DNA from: Oceanospirillum beijerinckii DSM 7166
GTDB taxonomy: Bacteria; Pseudomonadota; Gammaproteobacteria; Pseudomonadales; Halomonadaceae
Length of the DNA: 64,000 bases
Assembly: GCF_000422425.1 (NCBI RefSeq)
Contig: NZ_AULT01000007.1
Coordinates: 1-64,000 of the forward strand
Direction of reading: 5' to 3'
Position 1 is the stretch's first letter; every line of letters starts with the position of its first letter. The position numbers were made by a program, and so were the translations under genes. Shown here piece after piece: positions 37,424 through 46,469 of the stretch. The notes under the pieces were generated by a model. The model did no database searches. It was not told the origin of the DNA and saw nothing but the letters and a program-made list of their open reading frames with translations.

Positions 37424-38440
37424 ATGGCCGATACATCTTTGCGTTACCTTATTCTGCTGGGGTTGTTGCCAAAACAGCGTCCTGGTATTGGGACCTATGA
37501 GATTCAACAGCAACTAAAGAAAAAAGGTTATGAAGTAACTCAGCGTACCATTCAAAGAGACCTGGAAAAGCTGAGTAGTGACTTCCCAATCAAAGCGGAT
37601 CCAAAAGGTAATAAAAACTTATGGCGCTTTGCTGATAATGCCAAGCCTGTAGTATTACCGAATATCGACTTGCAAGGGGCGATTACTTTAAAACTGGCAC
37701 AGCATGAACTGAGCAGTGAAGTGCCCCATAGTGTACACAGTTTCTTACAGCCTTATTTTCCTCTGGCTGATAAAATTTTAAAACAGGATAAAGGCAAGGG
37801 AGCTATATCGGAAAAAATAGCAGTGTTACCCAGTGGCTATGCGCTGCCGAAACCTGTGATAAAACCGTCAATCTCTGAAGAGATGACCCAAGCTGTAATG
37901 GATGAGCTTCAATGTGAGATTCGTTATCAGTCTGATATGAATCAGTCCAGTAAAAAACTGCTGGTCCATCCGTTGGCAATCGTGGTTAAAGAACCCGTGA
38001 CGTATCTGCTGGCTGTGATTGACGGTCACAACGAAGTCAGTCAATTACCAATCCACCGTATTACTTCTGTGAAGGTTCAGGCACGGGTAGTTGAAGAGCC
38101 GGAAGATTTCTCTCTGCAGGATTATATCCAACAAGGTCACTTTGGTGTGGTGACGGATAAAGAGAGCATTAATCTGCATTTGAAAGCAGGTCCTGCTCTG
38201 GGGCAGATCCTGAAAGACAGCCCGCTGAGTGCTGATCAGGTCATTGACTCTGCAGATGATTATAGCTGTGAGATCAAGGCAAGCGTTGATAACAGCGAAG
38301 AGCTGAAGCGTTGGTTGATCGGCTGGGGAGAAGAGGTTGAAGTGTTGGCCCCGCAGTCTCTGCGTCAGGCTATTACTGAAACCACCCGCAACCTGATGGC
38401 ACGTTATCTTACCGAAAGTAATCTGCCAGAGCCTGCATAA
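37424..38440 (+). CDS. WYL-domain transcriptional regulator
   Basis: A 338-aa regulator. Residues about 5-65 are a DeoR-like winged helix (YEIQQQLKKKGYEVTQRTIQ, then RDLEKLSSDFPI). Residues about 140-230 are a WYL domain with KKLLVHPLAIVVKEPVTYLL, in which the tripeptide reads TYL instead of WYL. A WCX-like C-terminal domain follows (about 245-325, VNLHL-type start SINLHLKAGPALGQ and ending RRW-like LKRWLIGWGEEVEVLAPQSL). WYL proteins bind nucleic-acid or nucleotide ligands, and several control DNA-damage or anti-phage genes. AAAGGA precedes the ATG by nine bases. It is divergent from recCBD. Confidence 0.87.
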   Translation: MADTSLRYLILLGLLPKQRPGIGTYEIQQQLKKKGYEVTQRTIQRDLEKLSSDFPIKADPKGNKNLWRFADNAKPVVLPNIDLQGAITLKLAQHELSSEVPHSVHSFLQPYFPLADKILKQDKGKGAISEKIAVLPSGYALPKPVIKPSISEEMTQAVMDELQCEIRYQSDMNQSSKKLLVHPLAIVVKEPVTYLLAVIDGHNEVSQLPIHRITSVKVQARVVEEPEDFSLQDYIQQGHFGVVTDKESINLHLKAGPALGQILKDSPLSADQVIDSADDYSCEIKASVDNSEELKRWLIGWGEEVEVLAPQSLRQAITETTRNLMARYLTESNLPEPA

Positions 38441-38473
38441 ACACTCTGTTCTGTTTACCAATGATTGAGAGAT

Positions 38474-38505
38474 AAGGGCCCACTCTGTTAATAGTGGGCC
38501 CTTTT
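38474..38505 (+). terminator. Strong terminator after the WYL regulator
   Basis: AAGGGCCCACT (38474-38484) pairs with AGTGGGCCCTT (38493-38503): an 11-bp stem, followed by TT. Confidence 0.8.
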
Positions 38506-38642
38506 GGTTGATAGAGCCCCTTTTAGTTGAGCGTTCTGTCAGCACATCATAACCCTCAGAAAAACTAAACCTTTTGCAGATCAACAGGCAAAAAGCGTAA
38601 AGCTGTGCAATGATAAAAAGGTGATGGGACGAGGAGAAACCT

Positions 38643-40205
38643 ATGCTGCCGGATCATTGGAGTACAGAAGGACGCATTGCTGGACTAAAGCAACTGGATC
38701 AGTATGACTGGGATATTGTTATTATCGGCGGAGGAATATCCGGTGCCGGGCTACTGTTTGAGGCCAGCCGCAGAGGCTACAAAGCCCTGCTATTAGAGAA
38801 AGACGATTTTGCTTCCGGCTCATCCAGCCAATCCAGTAAACTGGTGCACGGTGGCATCCGCTATCTCACATCCGGTCAGTTTACCCTCACCAGAGAAGCC
38901 GTTAAGGCACGCGAAAGACTGTGTCAGCAGTTACCGGGCTTAGTCAACCATCTACCCATGATTATGCCGCACTACCATGAACGCCCACCCCGTCGCGCCA
39001 GCTTCCGTTTATTGATGTGGTGTTACGATGCCTTAGCCGGAAAGAAGCTGCATCGCAATCTATCGACTGAAGAGATGCAACAAAATGCGCCACTACTAAG
39101 AAACCAAGGTTGCTATGCAGCGACCGAGTTTAAAGATGCCCTGACCGATGATGCCCGCCTGACCCTACGCGTCCTGCTGGAGGCCAATCAACTAGGTGGC
39201 ACCGCCTATAACTACAGCAAAGTGGAACGGGTAGAGAATACCGGCAAGGATTATCAGGTCTATATACAAGCCGAACACTTTGGTGCACTGCATGTTAATT
39301 GCCGCCAAGTGATCCATGCCACCGGAGCCTGGACGCAAACTCCGGGAGACGAATTAGTCCCCTATCAGGTCCGACCACTCAGAGGGAGTCATTTGCTCTT
39401 CTCAGCAGAAAAGTTACCCTTAGAAAAAGGCGTCTGCCTGTTCCATCCCAGCGATCAACGTCTGATGTTTGCCCTCCCCTGGATGGGTTACACACTTGTT
39501 GGCACCACAGATCTGGATCATATGGAATCACTGGATAACGACGTACGTATCCAACCGGATGAGCAAGCCTATATCTACAAAGCCCTACATCACTATTTCC
39601 CCGGCGCATCTCTGACTTACGACGATTGTATCAGCGCCTGGTCCGGTGTAAGACCCGTACTCAGTGATCCATCAGATGATGGACTTCGCCCTTCAGATGT
39701 CGCCAGAGAGCATAAAATCTGGCGCTATCAGGGACAGCTCTACCTATGCGGTGGCAAACTCACCACCTTTCAGGTTATGGCCAAAGACGCTATCGATCAG
39801 TTGGACTTCCAACCGCTAAATAGCATCCCAAAACCCTGGCCAGAGCTGGGGGCCAATACTCGCAACCAAGGCAGCCTACCCGTCCCCGAAGCCCTGATTC
39901 AACTATATGGCGCCGATGCAGACCAACTTAATGAAGCAGAACCTGCCCTCGAAAAAATCCCAGAAACTCCACACTACTGGGCCGAACTGCACTGGGCACT
40001 CAGATATCTGGCTATCAGCCACCTTGATGATCTCTTGATCAGACGCACCCGTATCGGACTGTTTTTCTCCGATGGCGGCGAACACCTGATACCTGAACTG
40101 AAAACACTATGCGAAGAATATCTCAATTGGACAGAACAGCAGTTTGAAAAAGAATGGGACCGATATCAGACACTGCATAAGCGCTTTTATCAGCCTTATA
40201 GATAA
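38643..40205 (+). CDS. glpD: Aerobic glycerol-3-phosphate dehydrogenase
   Basis: A 520-aa FAD flavoenzyme of the inner-membrane face that oxidises glycerol-3-phosphate to dihydroxyacetone phosphate and feeds electrons to quinone. The dinucleotide fold DIVIIGGGISGAGLLFEASR is near residue 25, followed by FASGSSSQSSKLVHGGIRYL, the GlpD-specific flavin-binding segment, and later LVGTTDLDH, ISAWSGVRPVL and GGKLTTFQVMA. The C-terminal domain is present. No glpK, glpF or glpR is adjacent, and synonymous codon choice looks more C-rich than in the flanking genes. Confidence 0.88.
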   Translation: MLPDHWSTEGRIAGLKQLDQYDWDIVIIGGGISGAGLLFEASRRGYKALLLEKDDFASGSSSQSSKLVHGGIRYLTSGQFTLTREAVKARERLCQQLPGLVNHLPMIMPHYHERPPRRASFRLLMWCYDALAGKKLHRNLSTEEMQQNAPLLRNQGCYAATEFKDALTDDARLTLRVLLEANQLGGTAYNYSKVERVENTGKDYQVYIQAEHFGALHVNCRQVIHATGAWTQTPGDELVPYQVRPLRGSHLLFSAEKLPLEKGVCLFHPSDQRLMFALPWMGYTLVGTTDLDHMESLDNDVRIQPDEQAYIYKALHHYFPGASLTYDDCISAWSGVRPVLSDPSDDGLRPSDVAREHKIWRYQGQLYLCGGKLTTFQVMAKDAIDQLDFQPLNSIPKPWPELGANTRNQGSLPVPEALIQLYGADADQLNEAEPALEKIPETPHYWAELHWALRYLAISHLDDLLIRRTRIGLFFSDGGEHLIPELKTLCEEYLNWTEQQFEKEWDRYQTLHKRFYQPYR

Positions 40206-40295
40206 GCACAACCTCTAACTAGCGCTATAGAGTGACTCAATTCTCCTGTTTACCCTAAAGAGCTGTGTCGCAATTATGTTGACATATGCCGATCA

Positions 40296-41252
40296 CTAAC
40301 CGGGCAGACTTAACAACCAAACCATGATGTTAATGGTTAGAAATGAGAACAGAGTAGCCGGCAGCAGCACTGCAGCACATAGGCTGCCCATATTGTAGCG
40401 CTGGCCGATCACGGCAAAGATGCTGAACATTGGCATACAAGCCAGTACCAGAGCCACACCTTGGAAGACCGGGTCCATCGGTGGCATCAGTAACATCATC
40501 AGGAAGATACACGCCGGGTGCAGGATCAGTTTAGCGGCGACGAGAATACCGATATCCTGCATCATACCTCTGACTTTAATACCCACCAAAATACCACCGA
40601 TAGTAAACAGGGCGACGCCTCCTACGGTGACGGCAAACATATCAACCACTTTAGTGACTACTGGTGGTAACTGGATCGATAGCAAGGAGCATAAAACCCC
40701 CAGCGCGATAGCGATAATAATAGGATTTTTCAGCAACTGAGGCAGTGATTGCAGCAGGGCTTTAACAAAACGCTCATCTTTTTTACCGCCGGTATCCGCC
40801 AGCGCCAATGCTAACGGCATCAAAAAGAAGTTTTCGACAATTAACGTCAGGGCAAAGGGCACCAGAGCGGCTGGGCCAAATAGCTGGAAAATAATGGGAT
40901 AGCCGACCATCAGGCTGTTTGAAAAGCTGGAACCCATGCCAAACATAGCGCTTTCGGTAAGGGATTTCCTACGATAGACCTTGGCGTACATCAAGATCAG
41001 ACTAAAGGCCAATAAAGACCCCAGACCATAAGTCAGCAGGTAATCTAAGTGCAGAATATCCTGGAAAGATCTTTCACTTAACGCCTTAAAGATCGCTGCT
41101 GGCAGACCAAAATTAACGACAAAGGCTCCTAAGGTGCGCATCCCCTCTTTTTGAAGAATGCCGTAGCGTACTGCGCCATAACCGATCAGGATCAGGATAA
41201 AGATTGGACTGGTGATGGAGAGCACATATAAAAAGCCGTTTTGATCAAGCAT
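40296..41252 (-). CDS. AEC-family (auxin efflux carrier-like) transporter
   Basis: A 318-aa inner-membrane protein with about ten hydrophobic helices in two groups of five, the AEC architecture. Recognisable features are SPIFILILIGYGAVRYGILQ at the start, GLPAAIFKALSE in helix 2, and LVGYPIIFQLFGPAA. Bacterial members export or import small carboxylates such as malate or malonate; the substrate cannot be read from sequence. The 5' region is long (373 bases to the next gene) and contains a minus-strand terminator about 115 bases before the ATG. Confidence 0.85.
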   Translation of the reverse strand: MLDQNGFLYVLSITSPIFILILIGYGAVRYGILQKEGMRTLGAFVVNFGLPAAIFKALSERSFQDILHLDYLLTYGLGSLLAFSLILMYAKVYRRKSLTESAMFGMGSSFSNSLMVGYPIIFQLFGPAALVPFALTLIVENFFLMPLALALADTGGKKDERFVKALLQSLPQLLKNPIIIAIALGVLCSLLSIQLPPVVTKVVDMFAVTVGGVALFTIGGILVGIKVRGMMQDIGILVAAKLILHPACIFLMMLLMPPMDPVFQGVALVLACMPMFSIFAVIGQRYNMGSLCAAVLLPATLFSFLTINIMVWLLSLPG

Positions 41253-41365
41253 AGCCAGTGTCGTATTAGTGAGTGTGCACGAAGGCTACTGCAAAAGCAT
41301 AAATTAGTAAACATGTTAAGTATTTCTCTGGCAGGCCCACAAAAAAAGTCAGAACAGCGCAGACG

Positions 41366-41391
41366 AAAAAAAAGGGAAGCAAATGCTTCCC
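41366..41391 (-). terminator. Intrinsic terminator on the minus strand in the AEC leader
   Basis: Read on the minus strand: GGGAAGCA, two-base centre TT, TGCTTCCC, then eight T. There is no annotated minus-strand gene to the right of it, so it must end a leader or an sRNA. Confidence 0.7.
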
Positions 41392-41505
41392 CAAAGGTTG
41401 ATGAGTGTGACGATAGTCCCGTCAGATCAATTTGCATTACGCAAGATTGGCACTTATTAAGAGTCTGTCCTCAGACAAAAGTTTCAATCTTTTTCTCTTT
41501 TCTTT
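41366..41505 (-). ncRNA. Candidate small RNA or attenuator leader upstream of the AEC gene
   Basis: On the minus strand there is a compact set of pairings ending in an intrinsic terminator. AAGATTG/CAATCTT (arms at 41485-41491 and 41443-41449) encloses the hairpin GTCTG-AGGA-CAGAC (41472-41476 and 41463-41467). Then comes TGACG/CGTCA (41420-41424 and 41408-41412), an unpaired ACTCATCAACCTTT and the terminator. No known riboswitch class was recognised. The 5' end is a guess from the AT-rich TATAAA-containing stretch near 41505-41515. It could be a trans-acting sRNA or a leader that attenuates the transporter gene. Confidence 0.4.
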
Positions 41506-41625
41506 TATATCGATATTATCTAATAAAAATAAGCTCTCTCTCAGCCTTGCAACTCAAGACCTCACCTGTTTTTCAGGCTGAACTATACTGAAGAAACACC
41601 AGTTTCTGTCGATTGGAGGTTTCCC

Positions 41626-42423
41626 ATGCACGTTGACCATTTTTTCCAACAACTCTGGTTTGATTATATGCATGTCACTCCGCAGGCTCAGGTGATTGAG
41701 AACGCCTTTGAGATGGCTGGAGAAACTCTGATTAAGGATCATGTTGCATTTCGTACCTTTAATCTGGCCCCGATAAATATTGTTATGCTGGAGCAGCATC
41801 TGTTGAATCTGGGTTACAGGCACTTCGCCCCTTACACTCTGCCGGACAAACACCTGAAGGCCTGGAGCTACCTACCTCCGGATGAGCATCTACCCCGAAT
41901 CGTATTTACCGAGCTGATGACGGAGCATCTGTCCTATAAAGCGCAACAGATAATCCACCGCTTGATTGATGAGGTACCTTTAGAAGTGATCAAACGACCG
42001 CAGGTGTTCTGGTCTGGTCGACTGTGGTCTATGCCCACCTGGCAGGAGTATGAGCTGTTATTGTCAGAAAGTGAGTATGCCGCTTGGTTATCGGTAATGG
42101 GCATTCGTGCCAATCATTTTGCCATCAGCGTCAATCATCTCAGCCATACACCCGATATTGCTCAGGCATTAAATAGAATGGAAGCTCTGGGCTTTTGCCT
42201 GAATCAGGATGGAGGGGTGATTAAAGGCTCACGCCTGGATCTGCTGGAACAGGGAGCAATACTGCCCGATCAAACGATGCGGCTGTTTTCCGATGGCTCA
42301 GAGCACCCAGTGCCCACTTGTCACTTTGAGTTTGTTAAGCGCTACCCAGACCATCCTGGCCACTTGTACGATGGCTTTGTGCCTTCTGGAGTTGATTCAA
42401 CCCTGAACCAACAGCACCATTAA
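41626..42423 (+). CDS. DUF1338-family protein (2-oxoadipate dioxygenase/decarboxylase fold, short form)
   Basis: A 265-aa protein of the DUF1338 family, whose characterised member HglS of Pseudomonas putida turns 2-oxoadipate into D-2-hydroxyglutarate with an iron centre. The expected metal ligands are present: His in KDHVAFRTFNL, His in RANHFAISVNHL and Glu in CHFEFVKRYPDH. It is roughly half the length of HglS (about 460 aa), so its substrate could differ. GGAGGT precedes the ATG by seven bases. A YdiJ-type dehydrogenase lies downstream on the same strand. Confidence 0.78.
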   Translation: MHVDHFFQQLWFDYMHVTPQAQVIENAFEMAGETLIKDHVAFRTFNLAPINIVMLEQHLLNLGYRHFAPYTLPDKHLKAWSYLPPDEHLPRIVFTELMTEHLSYKAQQIIHRLIDEVPLEVIKRPQVFWSGRLWSMPTWQEYELLLSESEYAAWLSVMGIRANHFAISVNHLSHTPDIAQALNRMEALGFCLNQDGGVIKGSRLDLLEQGAILPDQTMRLFSDGSEHPVPTCHFEFVKRYPDHPGHLYDGFVPSGVDSTLNQQHH

Positions 42424-43126
42424 TGACCTCTTATAAGATAAGACGACTAAAAAATCAGTCCTTGGTTAAAAACGGGGGACTGAAAAAGTGGGCGCAGTAA
42501 AAGCATGAATGGCAAAAAAAGAGACCAGAAAAACAAGGGTAATCAAAGGGAGATGACTGACACAGTGCAAAGAATTTAAAAAACTTAACGAAAAATCTTT
42601 CCATCACTCGGTTTTCATATGCAACAAGAATCGTTACATTACAACAGACAGAGCAACTATTTATCCCCAGAAAATGCTTGACAGTCTGACTCTTATCAAG
42701 AAATTCAATATTTATGACAATTTGCCACAATTAATAAGACATGGGGCTTGATTTCCACTCAGACCTAAGGTATTAAAAGCATAGCAATAAACACATAAGC
42801 TATTGTTTTTATTGAAAATACCAAGTTATCACCCAACAAAAAAATAACAATGATCAAAATTGACTAAAAGAGCAGTTACCCACAAAAGCTGTGGATAATT
42901 CCTTGGATAAGCTGAGGAAAATTGTCTCAAGGAAACAAATTCAGCCCTTCCTTCTTAGATTGTTTATTTTTTGATCAGTATAATTTTGCACGCTGCAACG
43001 CTATAGAAATAGCGTATGCAGCTCATACCAAAGTCGCATAAAAGCACCTCTCTCACCTGGCGTCAGCTACTGACTATTTTTACTGACTAGGCTAATATTG
43101 CCTGTTCAGTTTTAAGGGGAACTATA
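42424..43126. other. Long AT-rich intergenic region upstream of the YdiJ-like gene
   Basis: About 700 bases with no convincing gene. An open frame on the minus strand (42455-42730) is Phe/Cys-rich and has no family look. TCAGTCC (42455-42461) and GGACTGA (42477-42483) form a hairpin followed on the minus strand by a T-run. Confidence 0.4.
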
Positions 43127-43222
43127 GTGAACATTCTGGCCAACCGTGAAGCCATTTTGAGCGCTATAGATAGCGTTATTGTGCAGGATCGGCACCACGT
43201 TATTTTTTCCTGCACAGGCTAA
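43127..43222 (+). CDS. Possible small leader ORF (31 aa) upstream of the YdiJ-like gene
   Basis: A GTG preceded by AAGGGG with six bases spacing begins a 31-codon frame (MNILANREAILSAIDSVIVQ and eleven more residues). Near its end is ATTTTTTCC; beyond it, a different frame stays open without a stop into the YdiJ-like gene. It may be a leader peptide, or the start of an older, longer gene broken by a one-base shift in the T6 run. No homologue is known to me. Confidence 0.35.
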   Translation: MNILANREAILSAIDSVIVQDRHHVIFSCTG

Positions 43223-43382
43223 ACCGTTAATAAAAGAAGATGCTAAACAAAAACTTAGCTGCAAGAAACAACTCTATTCTCTCGCCCCCGGCCAGGGAAT
43301 AGCGCAATCATTTTGTTTAGCAGACAACACCCCGCACAGTATGACATTGTTGCGTTTTTATCAGGACAGGCACCCTACCGGC

Positions 43383-46300
43383 ATGATTAAACAACTGGCT
43401 GAAAACAACCTGACTCAGACAGGCACGTTAAAGCAAGAGTATCTTGATTTTATCGACACCCTCAAAACCCAGGGTTTTAAGGGCGATCTTAACCCTGACT
43501 ACGCCAATCGCGTGGTACTCTCCACCGATAACTCCATCTATCAGATACTGCCGCAAGGGGTTCTGTATCCACGTAACATCGACGATCTGGTACTGATCGC
43601 CAAGCTGAGTAACGAAAGCCAGTTTAAGGATATCGTCTTAAGCCCTCGAGGTGGTGGTACCGGCACGAACGGCCAGTCTCTGACCGATGGCTTGGTGGTG
43701 GATATCTCCCGTCATATGAATACTATTCTGGAGATCAATGAGGAAGAGCGCTGGGTTCGTGTACAGACGGGTGTAGTTAAGGATCAGCTGAACAAGGCAC
43801 TGAAGCCCTACGGCCTGTTTTTTGCCCCTGAGCTGTCCACCAGTAACCGCGCCACTATTGGCGGTATGATCAATACCGACGCCAGTGGTCAGGGTTCCGT
43901 GCTATACGGGAAGACCCGTGATCACGTTTTAGAACTGAATAGTGTTTTCCTGGATGGTACTGAGTGGCTGTCCAAGCCGATCTCTGATGATGAGTTGGCG
44001 CAGATCAAACAGCGTGACGACAGAGTGGGTGAAGCTCACCGTATCGCCGACCAGATCTTTAACGAACAGCAGGCGCTGATCGAAGCCAAGTTTCCGAAAC
44101 TGAACCGCTGTCTGACCGGTTACGATCTGGCTCACATCCGCGACGATAATGGTCAGTTCAACCTAAATTCGATTCTGTGTGGTGCGGAAGGTAGTCTGGC
44201 CTTTATTACCGAAGCCAAGCTAAACGTACTGCCAATTCCTAAGTTCTCTGCCCTGGTCAATATCCAGTATGGCAGCTTTAATGATGCCCTGCGTGATGCC
44301 AAGGATCTGATGGATTGGAACCCAACTTCCATTGAGACGGTGGATTCCAAGGTACTGAACCTGGCCATGAACGACATCATCTGGGATACCGTAGCAACGT
44401 ACTACCCCAAAACCACAGGGCCAGAAGGCGAAGAGCAGCAGATCGCCGGTATCAACCTGGTGGAATACACCGGCGATGATGAAGCGGAACTGGATGCCAA
44501 ACTGACCAAGCTGACCGCTCATCTGGACAGCATCTCTGGCAGCGAAGGCAAAAGTTTTGCTTATACTATTGCCAAGGGTGCCGGAGAGATCGGTAAGATC
44601 TGGACCATGCGTAAAAAAGCCGTTGGCCTACTGGGTAACGCTCAGGGCGAAAAACGTCCGATTCCTTTTGTGGAAGATACTGCGGTACCACCTGAGAACC
44701 TGGCCGACTTTATTATGGAGTTCCGTGAACTGCTGGATAGCCATAACCTGGCTTACGGTATGTTTGGTCATGTGGATGCCGGTGTACTGCACGTGCGTCC
44801 GGCGATCGATATGAAGGACCCAAGTCAGGAAACTATGATCCGCACCATCACCGATGGTGTCGTGGCTCTGACGCAAAAATATAAGGGCCTGCTATGGGGC
44901 GAACACGGTAAAGGTGTGCGTTCCGAATATGCGCCCGAGTTCTTTGGTGAGCTTTATGCCTATCTGCAAGAGATCAAAGCGACCTTTGACCCGCGCAATC
45001 AGCTGAATCCGGGTAAGATCGCCACACCTGCCAAGTCTGGTGCCGAACTGTTGAAGATTGATAACGTGCCAACCCGTGGTGAATATGATCGCCAGATTCC
45101 TGGTGCGGTACGCGATACTTTTAATGCCGCTATGTACTGTAACGGCAACGGTGCCTGTTATAACTTTGACCCGAACGATGCCATGTGCCCGTCCTGGAAA
45201 GCAACCCGTGAGCGTACGCAATCACCGAAAGGTCGTTCCTCTCTGATTCGTGAATGGCTGCGGCTACAGGAAAAAGCCGGGGTTGATCTGAATAAAGAGA
45301 TCGAAGAGACCCGTAACAGTGGTTTTGTGGGCACCTTTATCCCTCGCCTACAGAACACCCTGAGTAAACGAAAAGGTGAGTACGACTTTAACCATGAGGT
45401 TTACGATGCCATGGCAGGTTGTCTGGCGTGTAAATCCTGTGTCGGCCAGTGTCCTATTAAAGTCAATGTGCCAGAGTTCCGCTCCAAGTTCCTGGAACTG
45501 TATTACGGTCGATACCTGCGTCCGCTGAAAGACTACTTTATCGGTACACTGGAATACGTCATTCCAACCATGTCTAAAGTACCGGCACTGTATAACGCAC
45601 CGATGCAGGTGGGTTTTGTTCAAAAGCTGATGGCGAAATACGCTGGCATGGTGGATAGCCCGCTGCTGTGTAAAGAGAGTATTGCCAAGGAACTGTCTAA
45701 TTATGGTGTTGCCTGGGCCACGCCGGAAGCACTGAACCGCCTGCCAGAGGAGCAGAAAACCAAAAGCGTGGTGATCGTACAGGATGCTTTCACCAGCTTC
45801 TTCGAGTCCCGCCTGGTACTGGATATTATGGATCTTTTAACCCGTTTGGGTTATCGCGTTTTCCTGGCTCCATTCAAACCAAACGGTAAGCCTCTGCATG
45901 TCCACGGCATGATGAATGCCTTTGAAAAAGCGGCAGCAGAGAACGCAAAAATGTTGTGCCAGCTGGATCAAACCGGTGTTGCTTTGGTAGGGATCGACCC
46001 ATCCATGACGCTAACTTATCGTCAGGAGTACGCAAAATCGCTGCCTGAGGATCAACTGCCCAATGTACAGCTGATTCAGGAGTGGCTGGGTACTCAGACA
46101 GAACAGATCAAGGCGCTGAATCTATCCCTACAAGATACTGAAAAAGAGATTTTCATGTTGGCGCACTGCACTGAGAAAACCAATGCAGCACCGTCGATGA
46201 AACAGTGGCAACAGGTGTTTGACGCCTTTGGCTTAACCCTGACTCTGCAGGCTACCGGTTGCTGCGGTATGTCTGGTACTTTTGGTCATGAAAGCGCGAA

Positions 46301-46469
46301 TGTGGATACATCCAAGCTGATCTACAGCCAGAGCTGGTCTGCGGTGATCAATGATAACGACAAAAAAGGTCGTATTGTTGCCACCGGCTACTCCTGTCGT
46401 AGCCAGGTAAAACGGATTGATCAGAAGCAAATTCCTCATCCACTGCAACTGCTGCTGGCCAAACTGTAA
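43383..46469 (+). CDS. ydiJ: YdiJ-type FAD- and Fe-S-containing D-2-hydroxyacid dehydrogenase
   Basis: A 1028-aa protein in the length class of E. coli YdiJ. The N-terminal half is a FAD_binding_4/FAD-oxidase_C unit: YANRVVLSTDNSIYQILPQG, SPRGGGTGTNGQSLTDGLVV and later GEHGKGVRSEYAPEFFG. The C-terminal half carries Fe-S cysteines (YCNGNGACYNF with AMCPSWKATRER, and CLACKSCVGQCPIKVNVPEF near 680) and a CCG domain (HCTEKTNAAPS near 927 and CCGMSGTFGHE near 959). Likely reaction: oxidation of D-2-hydroxyglutarate or D-lactate to the keto acid with quinone reduction. The frame is open from 43179, but the ATG at 43383 matches the family's N-terminus; its ribosome-binding site is weak. Confidence 0.85.
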   Translation: MIKQLAENNLTQTGTLKQEYLDFIDTLKTQGFKGDLNPDYANRVVLSTDNSIYQILPQGVLYPRNIDDLVLIAKLSNESQFKDIVLSPRGGGTGTNGQSLTDGLVVDISRHMNTILEINEEERWVRVQTGVVKDQLNKALKPYGLFFAPELSTSNRATIGGMINTDASGQGSVLYGKTRDHVLELNSVFLDGTEWLSKPISDDELAQIKQRDDRVGEAHRIADQIFNEQQALIEAKFPKLNRCLTGYDLAHIRDDNGQFNLNSILCGAEGSLAFITEAKLNVLPIPKFSALVNIQYGSFNDALRDAKDLMDWNPTSIETVDSKVLNLAMNDIIWDTVATYYPKTTGPEGEEQQIAGINLVEYTGDDEAELDAKLTKLTAHLDSISGSEGKSFAYTIAKGAGEIGKIWTMRKKAVGLLGNAQGEKRPIPFVEDTAVPPENLADFIMEFRELLDSHNLAYGMFGHVDAGVLHVRPAIDMKDPSQETMIRTITDGVVALTQKYKGLLWGEHGKGVRSEYAPEFFGELYAYLQEIKATFDPRNQLNPGKIATPAKSGAELLKIDNVPTRGEYDRQIPGAVRDTFNAAMYCNGNGACYNFDPNDAMCPSWKATRERTQSPKGRSSLIREWLRLQEKAGVDLNKEIEETRNSGFVGTFIPRLQNTLSKRKGEYDFNHEVYDAMAGCLACKSCVGQCPIKVNVPEFRSKFLELYYGRYLRPLKDYFIGTLEYVIPTMSKVPALYNAPMQVGFVQKLMAKYAGMVDSPLLCKESIAKELSNYGVAWATPEALNRLPEEQKTKSVVIVQDAFTSFFESRLVLDIMDLLTRLGYRVFLAPFKPNGKPLHVHGMMNAFEKAAAENAKMLCQLDQTGVALVGIDPSMTLTYRQEYAKSLPEDQLPNVQLIQEWLGTQTEQIKALNLSLQDTEKEIFMLAHCTEKTNAAPSMKQWQQVFDAFGLTLTLQATGCCGMSGTFGHESANVDTSKLIYSQSWSAVINDNDKKGRIVATGYSCRSQVKRIDQKQIPHPLQLLLAKL

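Noticed and set aside
27137-38440. recCBD plus WYL regulator as a phage-defence island
   Set aside because: RecBCD is a core repair complex, and no restriction, BREX, CBASS or toxin genes are present; only the regulatory link is kept as a finding.
41192-41437. 81-aa minus-strand open frame crossing the terminator upstream of the AEC gene
   Set aside because: It would have to be translated through a terminator hairpin and into the AEC gene start; the structured-RNA explanation fits better, though a leader peptide cannot be excluded.
42455-42730. 91-aa minus-strand open frame rich in Phe and Cys
   Set aside because: It arises from AT-rich DNA and its end coincides with a hairpin; no sign of selection as protein.
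43179-43382. 68-residue N-terminal extension of the YdiJ-like protein
   Set aside because: YdiJ proteins start at the equivalent of 43383, and the extension has no matching ribosome-binding site; it is treated as part of the small-ORF question.
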